Of a stretch of 64,000 nucleotides of DNA, positions 52,433-61,192 are shown in pieces; position 1 is the stretch's first letter; each line of letters starts with the position of its first letter. Source of the DNA: Anaeromicropila herbilytica (GTDB taxonomy: Bacteria > Bacillota > Clostridia > Lachnospirales > Lachnospiraceae). The notes below the pieces were generated by a model. The model saw nothing but the letters and a program-made list of their open reading frames with translations. It was not told the origin of the DNA and did not search any database. Location of the stretch: NCBI RefSeq assembly GCF_016591975.1, contig NZ_AP024169.1, forward strand, positions 2,457,001 to 2,521,000. Direction: 5' to 3'. The position numbers and the translations under genes are program-made.

Positions 52433-54355
52433 TTATTCCATTTCCGGTATCCATACACGCATCTCATTTAACCCACGATTGCCCCATGCATAATATGGTA
52501 TGAATGTAAGGTAACATGCGTCTGCTTTCGGACGTTCTAGAGAATAAAGAGATTGACTTTTTCTGATACGATATCCTTCTATCGTTAAAGGAACAATACC
52601 GTCTAATATGTCCTTATCATATTCTTTTACGCTTGTCACAGCGTCTTTCTTTACTCGTAGACCAAGAACATCTCCTTCATTATCCATTCCTTCGAGACAG
52701 TATACTAGAGGCCCACTTGATATTGCAACCTTTCCACTGTCGTCACTGATATTGCTACGAGCGAAAATTCTCTTCACACTCATATCAAACTCAACCGTAA
52801 CTTTATCATTTGTTATAAAGGTATTCGTTATATATGCATATCCGTCTTTTACAACATACTCTGCTTTCTTACCATTTAACTGAATCGATGTACTTTCACT
52901 CCAGTAAGGTATCCTAATAGCCAGACTCATATCTATCTTCCTATCAGAAGGCTCGAATATGTACTCTACCCTTCCTTCATATGGATAATTAGTCTCAACC
53001 CTTACTTTACCTTGTTTCTCTGATAATTTAAGAGTTCCTCCAATAAATAGATTGGAATAAAGTGTATTGCCTTCCTCACTCCAAGCATATTTACCTATTG
53101 ATGATAATAGCCTAGCTACATTAGGAGGACAACAAGCACAAGCAAACCAGTTTGGACGTTGTGGTAACGTATGTGGATGGGTTTTTGCTTCTCCTGAGAT
53201 ACCTGGGATTACTTCAAGTGGATTCACATAGAAGAACTTTGTTCCATCTAATTCCATTCCGGCAAGCACGCAATTATAGAGAGCTCTTTCAATGGTATCT
53301 GCATATTTGCTGTTCTTATCTAATTCGAACATTTTCCTTGCAAAGAAGATGAGTCCAACGGAAGCACAAGTTTCGGCATAAGCTGTATCATTCGGAAGAT
53401 GATTATCCTTAGTAAATGCTTCTCCTTCATAGGCAGATCCGATTGCACCTGTCACGTACATTCTACATTCTGTGATATTATCCCAAAGTGTCTTACATGC
53501 ATTGACTAATGATTCATCCTTGGTTTTGGCAGCAACATCTGCCATTCCAGTGTAAAGATACACCGCACGTACCGCGTGACCTACAGCTTTAGTCTGTTCA
53601 CGAACAGGTAGATGAGCTTGAGTATACTCTTTATCCGATGCATCATTACCCCATACTTTCCAATCTCTTTTCTTACTCTCCTTTATAAAGTAATCTGAAT
53701 CTACTCCTCTTGTATTTACAAAATGAGTAGCAAGTTCTAGATAATGTGCATTATTCGTATATCGATACATTCTCATGAGGGCAAGTTCAACCTCGGGATG
53801 GCCAGAATAACCTTCTGCTCCTTCTTCTATAAAATGTGTATAGATATGATCCGCCATTCGACACATAATATCTAAAAGCTTTGTTTTACCAGTACTCTTT
53901 GCATAAGCAACTGCCGCTTCCATCATGTGTCCAGCACAATATAATTCATGTGCTTCTTGAAGATTCGTCCATCTTTTCTCTGGTTCCTTTACTGTAAAAT
54001 ATGTATTCAAATAACCATCTTTATGTTGTGCTCTACCTATCAAATCAATGATATCATCGCACCTTTTCTCCAATTCATCATCTGGAAACATTGCTAATGA
54101 ATATGCCGCTGCTTCTAGCCACTTAGCAACATCACTGTCTTGGAATACCATACCATAGAATTCTCCATCGCAAGTACCCGTTTCTATTTTCTGTGCAGCA
54201 GCTCTGAAATTCTCAATTGCATGACTTTTCTCCACATTTGGTATCTCATCTTTTAATACTTTTTCCTGATAAGGAATCACAGTATCCTTTATTAAATGTT
54301 CATAACGCCCGAAAAACTCATCGTTAATTGTAAAATCCTTCAAGATATCTTTCAT
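52433..54355 (-). CDS. GH127 beta-L-arabinofuranosidase
   Basis: A 640-residue glycoside hydrolase of family GH127 (formerly DUF1680), releasing L-arabinofuranose from plant arabinan or glycoprotein side chains. The N-terminal alpha/alpha barrel has MVFQDSDVAKWLEAAAYSLA, YFTVKEPEKRWTNLQEAHEL and YSGHPEVELALMRMYRYTN. The Zn/Cys site is visible as YAETCASVG and WFACACCPPNVARL near residue 407, with the nucleophilic Cys in the CC pair. The C-terminus is a beta sandwich. There is no signal peptide, so it acts in the cytoplasm on imported oligosaccharides. GGAGG precedes the ATG. The AraC gene upstream is its likely activator. Confidence 0.94.
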   Translation of the reverse strand: MKDILKDFTINDEFFGRYEHLIKDTVIPYQEKVLKDEIPNVEKSHAIENFRAAAQKIETGTCDGEFYGMVFQDSDVAKWLEAAAYSLAMFPDDELEKRCDDIIDLIGRAQHKDGYLNTYFTVKEPEKRWTNLQEAHELYCAGHMMEAAVAYAKSTGKTKLLDIMCRMADHIYTHFIEEGAEGYSGHPEVELALMRMYRYTNNAHYLELATHFVNTRGVDSDYFIKESKKRDWKVWGNDASDKEYTQAHLPVREQTKAVGHAVRAVYLYTGMADVAAKTKDESLVNACKTLWDNITECRMYVTGAIGSAYEGEAFTKDNHLPNDTAYAETCASVGLIFFARKMFELDKNSKYADTIERALYNCVLAGMELDGTKFFYVNPLEVIPGISGEAKTHPHTLPQRPNWFACACCPPNVARLLSSIGKYAWSEEGNTLYSNLFIGGTLKLSEKQGKVRVETNYPYEGRVEYIFEPSDRKIDMSLAIRIPYWSESTSIQLNGKKAEYVVKDGYAYITNTFITNDKVTVEFDMSVKRIFARSNISDDSGKVAISSGPLVYCLEGMDNEGDVLGLRVKKDAVTSVKEYDKDILDGIVPLTIEGYRIRKSQSLYSLERPKADACYLTFIPYYAWGNRGLNEMRVWIPEME

Positions 54356-54408
54356 CTAATATATCCTCCTGGTATATGTAATTGAAAATAGAATTATTTG
54401 TGATACAT

Positions 54409-54439
54409 GTATATAATACCTATTAGTTTGTATTATACA
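54409..54439. promoter_or_regulatory. Inverted repeat in the GH127 promoter region
   Basis: TGTATATAATAC and GTATTATACA around a 10-base spacer. It lies about 55 bases before the GH127 start and overlaps -10-like TATAAT boxes, so it is a candidate binding site for the AraC regulator encoded next upstream. Confidence 0.4.
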
Positions 54440-54603
54440 TACGTAACAGTTAAATTATAATGGAGTATCTTCGTAAGTTTATGTATTATTTTCGTTACAG
54501 TCTATTATATAATTACTGAAATATATGTATTTTGTGCACATTTTAAATTGCATGGCTGAACTGTAACTTATTTACTGATAGTTAGAATAATTAGATTAGA
54601 AGG

Positions 54604-55482
54604 TCAGATCTTAGGAATATAAGTATTTCTAAATTTACGTGGAGAAATACCTTTCTCCCTTTTAAATATCTTGCTAAAATAAAAAGAATCGTAAAAACCA
54701 GTTTGTGCAGCTATCTCTGCAATAGGCATATCCGTTTCACATAAAAGTTTTACTGATCTTCCAATTCTAAGCATTAATTGATACTCTTTTATTGTCATTC
54801 CTGTATTTTCTTTAAAAAACGTACCCACATATTTATATGTAAGTCCCATGACTTCTTCTAATTCTGTTGACGTAAAGTTTCTTGTGTAATTATGTTCCAA
54901 GTAGTTAATCATTTCTTTCGTTCTACTATCTTCTTTTGCATTCTCAGATTTTCCTTGTCCTAATTCAAAGCAATTGAGAAGAATATTCCATAAAGATAGA
55001 TTCATACGAACAAGACTGGTCTGTTTAGAATCATGAAAGAGTCCAATTAGTTTTTCTAGATCTGTTTCAAGATTATTTCCAATTGGAAGATGTAATATTT
55101 TCGGAAGTGTTATATAATACCTAAACTGATCTAAGCTTAAGCTTTTGTTATATGTAATGGAATCCCTTAGTTCAAGTGGTTGCATGTTACTCCCAATCTC
55201 ATTGGTATAAAAGTGAATATAATACCATGCTGTATTTGCCTTAAATGGTTTTTCTCCCCAATGATGCAGTCCGCTTTTTAAGAAAAATAATGTACCTGGT
55301 GTTAATAGATAGGTAACTCCTTCTTCAATAATCTCCATCTCGCCTTTTAATAAATAAATTAATACATGATAATCTGCAATTCTGTCACAATGTACATAGG
55401 GTTTTAATGCAAGTCCAAAATCTGTTTCCCCAACCATAGGAAGTGAATTACATGGAATCTGGCAACAGCAATCCTTATTCAT
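54604..55482 (-). CDS. AraC-family regulator (cupin plus HTH), probable GH127 regulator
   Basis: A 292-residue regulator with a cupin sugar-sensing domain (about residues 25-115: HCDRIADYHVLIYLLKGEME, TYLLTPGTLFFLKSGLHHWG) and a C-terminal AraC domain (FTSTELEEVMGLTYKYVGTF and PIAEIAAQTGFYDSFYFSKI, ending FKREKGISPRKFR). AGGAG precedes the ATG. It lies directly upstream of the GH127 gene on the same strand, separated by 248 bases with a palindrome, so it probably senses arabinose or an arabino-oligosaccharide and activates that gene. Confidence 0.92.
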   Translation of the reverse strand: MNKDCCCQIPCNSLPMVGETDFGLALKPYVHCDRIADYHVLIYLLKGEMEIIEEGVTYLLTPGTLFFLKSGLHHWGEKPFKANTAWYYIHFYTNEIGSNMQPLELRDSITYNKSLSLDQFRYYITLPKILHLPIGNNLETDLEKLIGLFHDSKQTSLVRMNLSLWNILLNCFELGQGKSENAKEDSRTKEMINYLEHNYTRNFTSTELEEVMGLTYKYVGTFFKENTGMTIKEYQLMLRIGRSVKLLCETDMPIAEIAAQTGFYDSFYFSKIFKREKGISPRKFRNTYIPKI

Positions 55483-55581
55483 TCGATTCTCCTGATAAAT
55501 GTAATATTTTCTTTTGTTTAGCTGATAAACTAATTATATCATTATTATGGAGATATTTCTATAAATAATGTGTAACTTACA

Positions 55582-55610
55582 AAAAACGCTGACTTATCAT
55601 CAGCGTTTTT
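55582..55610. terminator. Terminator of the SIMPL-domain gene
   Basis: AAAAACGCTGA and TCAGCGTTTTT around CTTATCA: a strong stem that may act from either side. Confidence 0.9.
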
Positions 55611-55620
55611 AAATACAAAT

Positions 55621-56370
55621 TTATTTTTCAATTTCAAATTGGCAGTGTACAACCGCAGTAATTTCTTTTTCTAGTGATGAAGTGTCATTAACACCAGCAT
55701 CTGCTATCTCATTAGAATAGAGAGGTGTAATCTGCATAACTCCCATATCAGCATACTTTAAGTCCCCAAGATGATTTCCTGCATTTTCAGCTATCATCTT
55801 ACCACGCTTCTTCGCATCTTTGGTTGCTTCTGCTAACATGCTAACTTTCAGATCAGCTAGTTTTGTATAGAAATATTGTGGTGGATTTGATTGAAATGCA
55901 ACTTCTTGATTCAGTAATTCCGTCGCATTTCTTGAGATTTCTGTTATCTTATCAATTTGACTAGAGCTTATTGTTACGGTTTGACTAAGTACATAATTAT
56001 CAATTTCGTTTGTATAATTGCCCATACTATTCATAACATAGTTTGTTGTAGTATTAATAGATGAAAATACAAAATCATCTTTTGCAATTCCTTGTTTTAC
56101 TAGATAATCTGATACTTTATTTCTGCTTACTTCAAGCTTTGTGTACGCATCCTGTAATTTTTTCGATTGCGAAGTAAAACTTCCTGTCCAAACGATGAGA
56201 TCAGATGTAATTTTCTGTTTTGCAGATCCTGTAACTATGATATTTGTCTTAGAAGCTTTCACCTTTACAACTCCATTTATCATAATTATGGAAGATGTAA
56301 TAATGCCGATTACCAGAATGAGAGCAACTACGATATGGCATAATGCTCTTTTATTACTATATTCGTTCAT
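55621..56370 (-). CDS. SIMPL-domain (DUF541) exported protein
   Basis: A 249-residue protein held by one N-terminal membrane segment (LCHIVVALILVIGIITSSII) with the SIMPL/DUF541 domain outside. Conserved features are TNIIVTGSAKQKITSDLIVW, VSDYLVKQGIAKDDFVFSSI, the NYVLSQTVTI strand, AKKRGKMIAENAGNHLGDLK and the final EKEITAVVHCQFEIEK. Related proteins include an oxidative-stress protein and a periplasmic protein of unknown function. The start at 56370 has AGAGGAG upstream; the frame to 56388 runs through that site. Single-gene unit. Confidence 0.87.
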   Translation of the reverse strand: MNEYSNKRALCHIVVALILVIGIITSSIIMINGVVKVKASKTNIIVTGSAKQKITSDLIVWTGSFTSQSKKLQDAYTKLEVSRNKVSDYLVKQGIAKDDFVFSSINTTTNYVMNSMGNYTNEIDNYVLSQTVTISSSQIDKITEISRNATELLNQEVAFQSNPPQYFYTKLADLKVSMLAEATKDAKKRGKMIAENAGNHLGDLKYADMGVMQITPLYSNEIADAGVNDTSSLEKEITAVVHCQFEIEK

Positions 56371-56403
56371 CAAATTCTCCTCTCGCATGATGAATATTAT
56401 TTA

Positions 56404-56512
56404 GGATTCGAGGATCAAAAGTTCTATTTTAGTGTACCGAGTGTATAACGATATATAATTATACATCAATATACAGAATTTTAACTATGTATGACTTTTG
56501 AATCTCTAATCC
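56404..56512. repeat. MITE-like inverted-repeat element, copy 2
   Basis: Left end GGATTCGAGGATCAAAAGTT; right end, reverse complement, GGATTAGAGATTCAAAAGTC; 109 bp, flanked on both sides by ATTTA. The interior shares TGTATATTGATGTATAATTA with copy 3 at 60916-61169. Confidence 0.7.
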
Positions 56513-56648
56513 ATTTAGGTAATTGCGAAACTCCATAGTTTTGCTATTTGTTTGCAATTATCTAGATACTATTTTAAACAAAACCTATCTATCCATATAT
56601 ATTCTGCAAGTTTAACATCTATGACAAATATTGTATTAGAATTTCAAT

Positions 56649-57167
56649 TTAATCTCCAAAGACATACTCTATAATCATATCCGCACATTCTTTCGATGTA
56701 TGTAGGCTTGTATCTACTTTGTAGCAATACTCAATCTCCTCCGCCAATATATGATATTGCTCTTCAGACTGTGTTTCATAACGATCACCTCTCTCTATAT
56801 TCCTTTTTTTGCACACCTCAAGTGGACAATATACTTCTATAATTTCTAATGGATAGCCGTTAAAGATCTCTTTTAATTTTAGATAATGAGGTCTAATCTC
56901 TGGTTGTTCAACAATGATTCCATCAATAATGATATCTTTTCCATAATCGGAGAATAATCTTGCAGTGCGATACATCATTAGAATTACTTCACTAAAATAC
57001 TTCCAAAAGTCCTCCTTTAGATATTCCTCTCCAATCACTTCTTCAAACAAATCATTTGCAACTACATATAATATCCTATCTTTACGTGCCTGCATTTCAT
57101 CAACAATAGATGTTTTACCTGCGCTTGTCACTCCATTTAAGAAAATAATTTTTCCTTTTTCACTCAT
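56649..57167 (-). CDS. Chloramphenicol phosphotransferase-like P-loop kinase
   Basis: A 172-residue kinase-like protein. KIIFLNGVTSAGKTSIVDEM is Walker A (GVTSAGKT), IIIDGIIVEQPEIRPHYLKL holds the catalytic-type Asp, and YCPLEVCKKRNIERGDRYET is the LID/arginine region of the CPT-like family. Streptomyces CPT phosphorylates chloramphenicol, but most members in Firmicutes have no known substrate and resistance cannot be claimed. It has an ordinary ATG with AGGAGG upstream. A terminator of the next gene stands beyond its 5' side. Confidence 0.8.
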   Translation of the reverse strand: MSEKGKIIFLNGVTSAGKTSIVDEMQARKDRILYVVANDLFEEVIGEEYLKEDFWKYFSEVILMMYRTARLFSDYGKDIIIDGIIVEQPEIRPHYLKLKEIFNGYPLEIIEVYCPLEVCKKRNIERGDRYETQSEEQYHILAEEIEYCYKVDTSLHTSKECADMIIEYVFGD

Positions 57168-57267
57168 TTTTACTTCCTCCTGGTGTTAATAATTAATTGT
57201 ATCTATATTTATAATAAAAGAAATAATACTGAAATACATTCTCATAAACAATTAGAATGAAAAATAA

Positions 57268-57313
57268 GAAAACCGTAATACTAATGAGTTGGCTCATTAG
57301 CACTACGGTTTTC
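57268..57313 (-). terminator. Terminator of the CD3324-type gene
   Basis: GAAAACCGTA and TACGGTTTTC outside, CTAATGAG and CTCATTAG inside; followed on the minus strand by TTATTTTT. Confidence 0.88.
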
Positions 57314-57329
57314 CACTTACTATTTACTA

Positions 57330-57608
57330 TTAATTACATATTTTTTTCATCGTAGATATAATACGATAAATACTCTTTTCTGAAAGATAATATCGATCTG
57401 CTAGTTCTGTGATACTGATTCCATTTACATAGCTAAGATATATATCGTTATTTCTATCAATTAACTCATTTCGATACCCGCTTTTTGTACCCCAATCTAA
57501 CTTATCATCTAGTTTTATGGGTATGTACAAGCACTCTCCATTAATATATTTTTGGATTTCTTTTAATAATTCTATTGGTAATATGTCTTCTGCCTTCTTA
57601 TAGCTCAT
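57330..57608 (-). CDS. CD3324-family small HTH protein
   Basis: A 92-residue protein of the CD3324 family (Mor-activator-like). KKAEDILPIELLKEIQKYIN is the conserved opening, ECLYIPIKLDDKLDWGTKSG the middle with the family's W-G-x-x-S-G, and GISITELADRYYLSEKSIYR the helix-turn-helix. It is the intact relative of the frameshifted gene at 4651-4915. AGGAG precedes the ATG. These proteins probably bind DNA; no target is established. Confidence 0.85.
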   Translation of the reverse strand: MSYKKAEDILPIELLKEIQKYINGECLYIPIKLDDKLDWGTKSGYRNELIDRNNDIYLSYVNGISITELADRYYLSEKSIYRIISTMKKICN

Positions 57609-57823
57609 TCCTTTTCTCCTTTTGCTAAATTAGTATGAAAAGGAATTTCTAAGCTTGAATTCATGGCAAGAAGAGATTAACTATTAAAATATTAAAGGTA
57701 AACCCTTCTTATATTATTATTTTGCATTTTTCTACCTTTACCTTTCGTTAATTATTATATGAGATAACAATTCTCAATATATAATACTGTTATGATATTG
57801 TAAATATATTTATATAAATTCAA

Positions 57824-58273
57824 CTAATATATCTTCACTGTGGTACCTTTTGGAACGTTATCATAGATCCACTTTGCATTTTCCTTCGCTAATCTGATAC
57901 AGCCATCCGATAAGCGCATTCCAAGCCTTCCATCTCTAACAGTGCCATTTAGATTATAGATAATAGAGTGAAATAAATAATTTCCCTTAAATTGAGTGTA
58001 ATACCAACACTTATATCCTTTCTCTACTCCAAAGAATAATCCTTTTATTCCAACGGAAAAAGTCCCCTTAGGTGTTGGAGTGGAAGGCTTTCCAATCGTG
58101 CATAAATAGCTTTTCACTAATTGCCAATTACCTTGACTTCCTGTATAGATGTTTACTTTAAAAGCTTGAAGATTAACCATAATTAGATAGTTGGTAGGAC
58201 TTGAGGTATTGCTTAAGTATGTTGTATCATTTATAGCAAACATACGATTAAAATAATTATTAGGAGATTCCAT
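57824..58273 (-). CDS. L,D-transpeptidase (YkuD) without a signal peptide
   Basis: A 149-residue YkuD domain, which links peptidoglycan peptides using a catalytic Cys. NYLIMVNLQAFKVNIYTG, SYLCTIGKPSTPTPKGTFSV and HSIIYNLNGTVRDGRLGMRL followed by SDGCIRLAKENAKWIYD give the full HxnGx-SDGCIR site. Relatives are longer, exported proteins; here the frame begins only about 20 residues before the domain and has neither a signal peptide nor a good ribosome site. It may be a 5'-truncated remnant. Confidence 0.82.
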   Translation of the reverse strand: MESPNNYFNRMFAINDTTYLSNTSSPTNYLIMVNLQAFKVNIYTGSQGNWQLVKSYLCTIGKPSTPTPKGTFSVGIKGLFFGVEKGYKCWYYTQFKGNYLFHSIIYNLNGTVRDGRLGMRLSDGCIRLAKENAKWIYDNVPKGTTVKIY

Positions 58274-58340
58274 CTAATTTCTTTCTTTATACTTTTAAAT
58301 CATTATATGACTACTACCCTAATTAATTGTATACTTAATG

Positions 58341-58775
58341 TTATTCTCGCATTTTCTTCAATTCTCTGTTAATATCAATTGCTGTTTTACTATCTATAAT
58401 CCAACTAATTCCCATCGTAAATAAGTATACAGCAAATACAGATATAGCTAATAAAAACGTAACCTCTGCGTTTTTTAATAATCCAGTAACATATGCAAAC
58501 CCTAATTGAGTAATTACCAGTAATATAAAATGAAGGATTTTTCGAAATAGCATTTGCTTAAAAGTAAGTTCGTTTTTAGAATAGAAAATGTAAGATGGCA
58601 ATATTGCAACAATTCCTAATATAAGAGGTGATAAAAAAGCATCATATGGAATCCTCTCATTAGGATACATATTCATACCTAGGAAAGCAATAGCCATTGT
58701 AATACCAGTAACAATAATAAAATAATTTTTAAGTAACTTTTTAGAAAATTCTATAAAACTCAATTTTACATTCAT
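58341..58775 (-). CDS. DUF3021 membrane protein
   Basis: A 144-residue integral membrane protein with four helices (YFIIVTGITMAIAFLGMNMY, AFLSPLILGIVAILPSYIFY, ILHFILLVITQLGFAYVTGL and FLLAISVFAVYLFTMGISWI). It matches DUF3021, a family found beside LytTR regulators in Firmicutes, where the pair is thought to form a membrane-linked regulatory unit. ATG at 58775 is preferred, with GAAAGGA upstream. It is the last gene of a three-gene operon with the LytTR gene and the hydrolase. Confidence 0.88.
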   Translation of the reverse strand: MNVKLSFIEFSKKLLKNYFIIVTGITMAIAFLGMNMYPNERIPYDAFLSPLILGIVAILPSYIFYSKNELTFKQMLFRKILHFILLVITQLGFAYVTGLLKNAEVTFLLAISVFAVYLFTMGISWIIDSKTAIDINRELKKMRE

Positions 58776-58844
58776 TCCTTTCATTGTACTAAAAACCAGC
58801 TAAAAATCTGTTCTACATTAAGAGTCAAAATAATAAAGTATGTA

Positions 58845-59282
58845 CTAAATACGTAGTATCTTTTTCAATTCTGGTACATAAGACCTTGAAATAATAACTT
58901 GTTCTCCATTCAAAAGTTTCGCATTAAACCTACCATTCAGTGCAGGTTTAACGCTTTCAATTTTCAGAAGATTGACAAGAACTGATTTCGAGCATCGAAA
59001 GAATTTCTTCGTACTATATATTTCTTCTAACTCGTATAATTTATTTTTAATTTCATATACATTATTTTTGAGATAGGCGTATACCTTATTATCTACCCCT
59101 TCAAAATAGTAAACATCTCTAAGAGGAATTTGACACTTCCTAGCATCTTCATATCCCAAAAGCGTATCATCACGAGATTTTATGAAATCTATTATTTCTA
59201 ATACTTCTTCATTTGCTTTACAACACCTGATTAAAACGTGTTCTTCTTCTTTTTTGTTCACTTTTTCAATACGAACTCTCAT
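58845..59282 (-). CDS. LytTR-domain transcriptional regulator
   Basis: A 145-residue DNA-binding protein with no receiver domain. The C-terminal LytTR domain spans about residues 45-145: IPLRDVYYFEGVDNKVYAYL, FFRCSKSVLVNLLKIESVKP and NGEQVIISRSYVPELKKIL. GAGG precedes the ATG. It is paired with a DUF3021 membrane protein, the usual arrangement, and likely controls its own operon. The hydrolase gene stands 18 bases upstream. Confidence 0.92.
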   Translation of the reverse strand: MRVRIEKVNKKEEEHVLIRCCKANEEVLEIIDFIKSRDDTLLGYEDARKCQIPLRDVYYFEGVDNKVYAYLKNNVYEIKNKLYELEEIYSTKKFFRCSKSVLVNLLKIESVKPALNGRFNAKLLNGEQVIISRSYVPELKKILRI

Positions 59283-59300
59283 AGTTACCTCAAAGATTCA

Positions 59301-60602
59301 TTAATATTGTTCTTGTAGCTCTAATTCTTTATCATCTTTCAAATAATAATTAAAATATTTCAAAACAACTTGATTCATTGTCTGTATACAATAACGACTG
59401 TTAATATTGCCAGTTCCTAATAGACTTGCTAAAAATGGTGAAGCAATCGGTAAATCTGTAAAGTTTAAATGACCTGCACCTTTAAATACAATATTTCTTG
59501 CATCAGTAGCATTTTTAGCAGCTACCATATTAGCATAAGAATCAGCATGCTTAAGTGCAGATTTATAATGTTCCTCATTATAAATATTTAATATAGGAAC
59601 TGGATAAGGTATTTTGTTCAATATTTCTTTTCCATTTTTATATCCAATCCCTTCGCCTAACATCGTACCGTCTATCACTATCACTGCATCTATATCAGTA
59701 CGTTCTCTAGCAACTTCAGCTGCAGTCGCTCCACCAAGTGAATGACCAAATAACCCAATCTTATCCACATTTATTAAGTGATATACCATATCTGAATCTG
59801 ATTTTTTCGTTTTATTCAGAATATCATCCAATACAAAATTAACATCATCGATTCTAAGTTTTAGCCATTCATGAGAAAGCTCATAGGTTTTCTTTTCATC
59901 ATATTTATCATTGGAGACAGCCATAGAATCATTGATAAACTGCTTATTAGCAAATACGGATTTGCCATCTGTTTGTTTTGTTACAAAGGCTTGATAGGTA
60001 TGGTCAATACTACATACTACATAGCCGTTACTTGCTAATTCTACATAAGTAGAACGGTTACTTCCTCTATATCCGAACGCACCGTGTGAAAATATGGTTA
60101 ATGGATATTTACCGTTTGCATTCTTAGGATACCAAAACTGAATCGTTACTTTACGGTTATCTTTATTATCTAAGAAAGCTTCTAATCGATTGGAATCAGT
60201 TAATGTATAACTTACAGTACCGACCTCGTATTTGCCAGTTGGCATAATAGGTTTAGATTGTGGGAATATTAACGCGGGTAATACTGCTAAAGATATGAAA
60301 CATAGATTTCCTATACAAGCAATCATAACATATTTTCTCTTGAAAGTCTTCTTGATTTTGCCTTTACTTCTAATAAGATAATCCACTGCTATCAAGGCTT
60401 TGATGAATAATAAGAAGAACAATAAATACCACCGAAAGCTCCATTTTATGATGCTGATTATTACTAGTACCGATAGAAATAGAAATATTCCTATTTTTGC
60501 AATGCTCTTCTTTTCTTTTTGATAGGATTTGGTTAATAAACAATATACGGTAAATCCTATTTCAGTTCCTAACAGTAAAATTAAAATTATAGCTCCTAAC
60601 AT
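59301..60602 (-). CDS. Membrane-anchored alpha/beta hydrolase
   Basis: A 433-residue protein. About four membrane segments occupy residues 1-115, followed by an alpha/beta-hydrolase domain of the PAF-acetylhydrolase/dienelactone-hydrolase group: PLTIFSHGAFGYRGSNRSTY (oxyanion region), KIGLFGHSLGGATAAEVA (nucleophilic Ser), VIVIDGTMLG (Asp region) and FKGAGHLNFTDL (His). It may act on lipids or esters at the membrane. GGAGG (GGAGGAAATG) is directly upstream. It is the first gene of the operon with LytTR and DUF3021. Confidence 0.88.
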   Translation of the reverse strand: MLGAIILILLLGTEIGFTVYCLLTKSYQKEKKSIAKIGIFLFLSVLVIISIIKWSFRWYLLFFLLFIKALIAVDYLIRSKGKIKKTFKRKYVMIACIGNLCFISLAVLPALIFPQSKPIMPTGKYEVGTVSYTLTDSNRLEAFLDNKDNRKVTIQFWYPKNANGKYPLTIFSHGAFGYRGSNRSTYVELASNGYVVCSIDHTYQAFVTKQTDGKSVFANKQFINDSMAVSNDKYDEKKTYELSHEWLKLRIDDVNFVLDDILNKTKKSDSDMVYHLINVDKIGLFGHSLGGATAAEVARERTDIDAVIVIDGTMLGEGIGYKNGKEILNKIPYPVPILNIYNEEHYKSALKHADSYANMVAAKNATDARNIVFKGAGHLNFTDLPIASPFLASLLGTGNINSRYCIQTMNQVVLKYFNYYLKDDKELELQEQY

Positions 60603-60745
60603 TTCATTTCCTCCATATTCTTTTAGGTTATATTTTCTGTAATCACCTTTCTACACTGGAGTATAGCCGAGAAATGATATGGTTTCAATGAAGTTTCAGT
60701 GAAATGCATTAATCAACTGTAAGATGCATAATACAAAAAAATAAA

Positions 60746-60781
60746 ACCTCAATCCATCAATATTAGATGATGAATTGAGGT
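60746..60781 (-). terminator. Terminator of the sugar isomerase gene
   Basis: ACCTCAATCCATC and ATGAATTGAGGT around a short loop, followed on the minus strand by TTTTATTTTTTTG. It lies beyond the MITE-like element, so the transcript of the gene at 61193 should run through that element. Confidence 0.85.
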
Positions 60782-60915
60782 ATGTTATTATTCATGAGCA
60801 TTTCGTATATGTAGTGTGCATATTACGTTCTACTATTTATTACAAATAAGATTACGATTAATCATACGTTTTTCATAGCTCTTTTTGTAACTTATTATCT
60901 TTATGTTAAAAATAT

Positions 60916-61169
60916 GGTTAGGGTGTCAAAAGTCATTCTCAATCTAAATTGTGTATATTGATGTATAAATATTAATTTTGGCGTAGTCCGGCCGAAAGTA
61001 TCGTCTATATTTTGTCAAGACTCAAAGAGAAAATAGGAACGTGAGTGAGTATTTTCCCTTGTTATGAGGCTTGTAAAAAATATGATGCTTGAGGGAAAGG
61101 TAGCCCAAATTCATAATTATACATCGATATACACTCAACAAACTAAAAGATGACTTTGACACCCTAACC
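60916..61169. repeat. MITE-like inverted-repeat element, copy 3
   Basis: Ends GGTTAGGGTGTCAAAAGTCA and (reverse complement) GGTTAGGGTGTCAAAGTCAT, with the inverted repeat extending about 65 bases inward (GTGTATATTGATGTATAA and GTGTATATCGATGTATAA). 254 bp, flanked by AAATAT on both sides, no ORF. It fills most of the gap between the sugar isomerase and its terminator. Confidence 0.82.
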
Positions 61170-61192
61170 AAATATCCTTGTTTTACAAAAGT

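Noticed and set aside
56649..57167. Chloramphenicol resistance
   Set aside because: The protein only resembles the CPT-like fold; most members have no resistance role.
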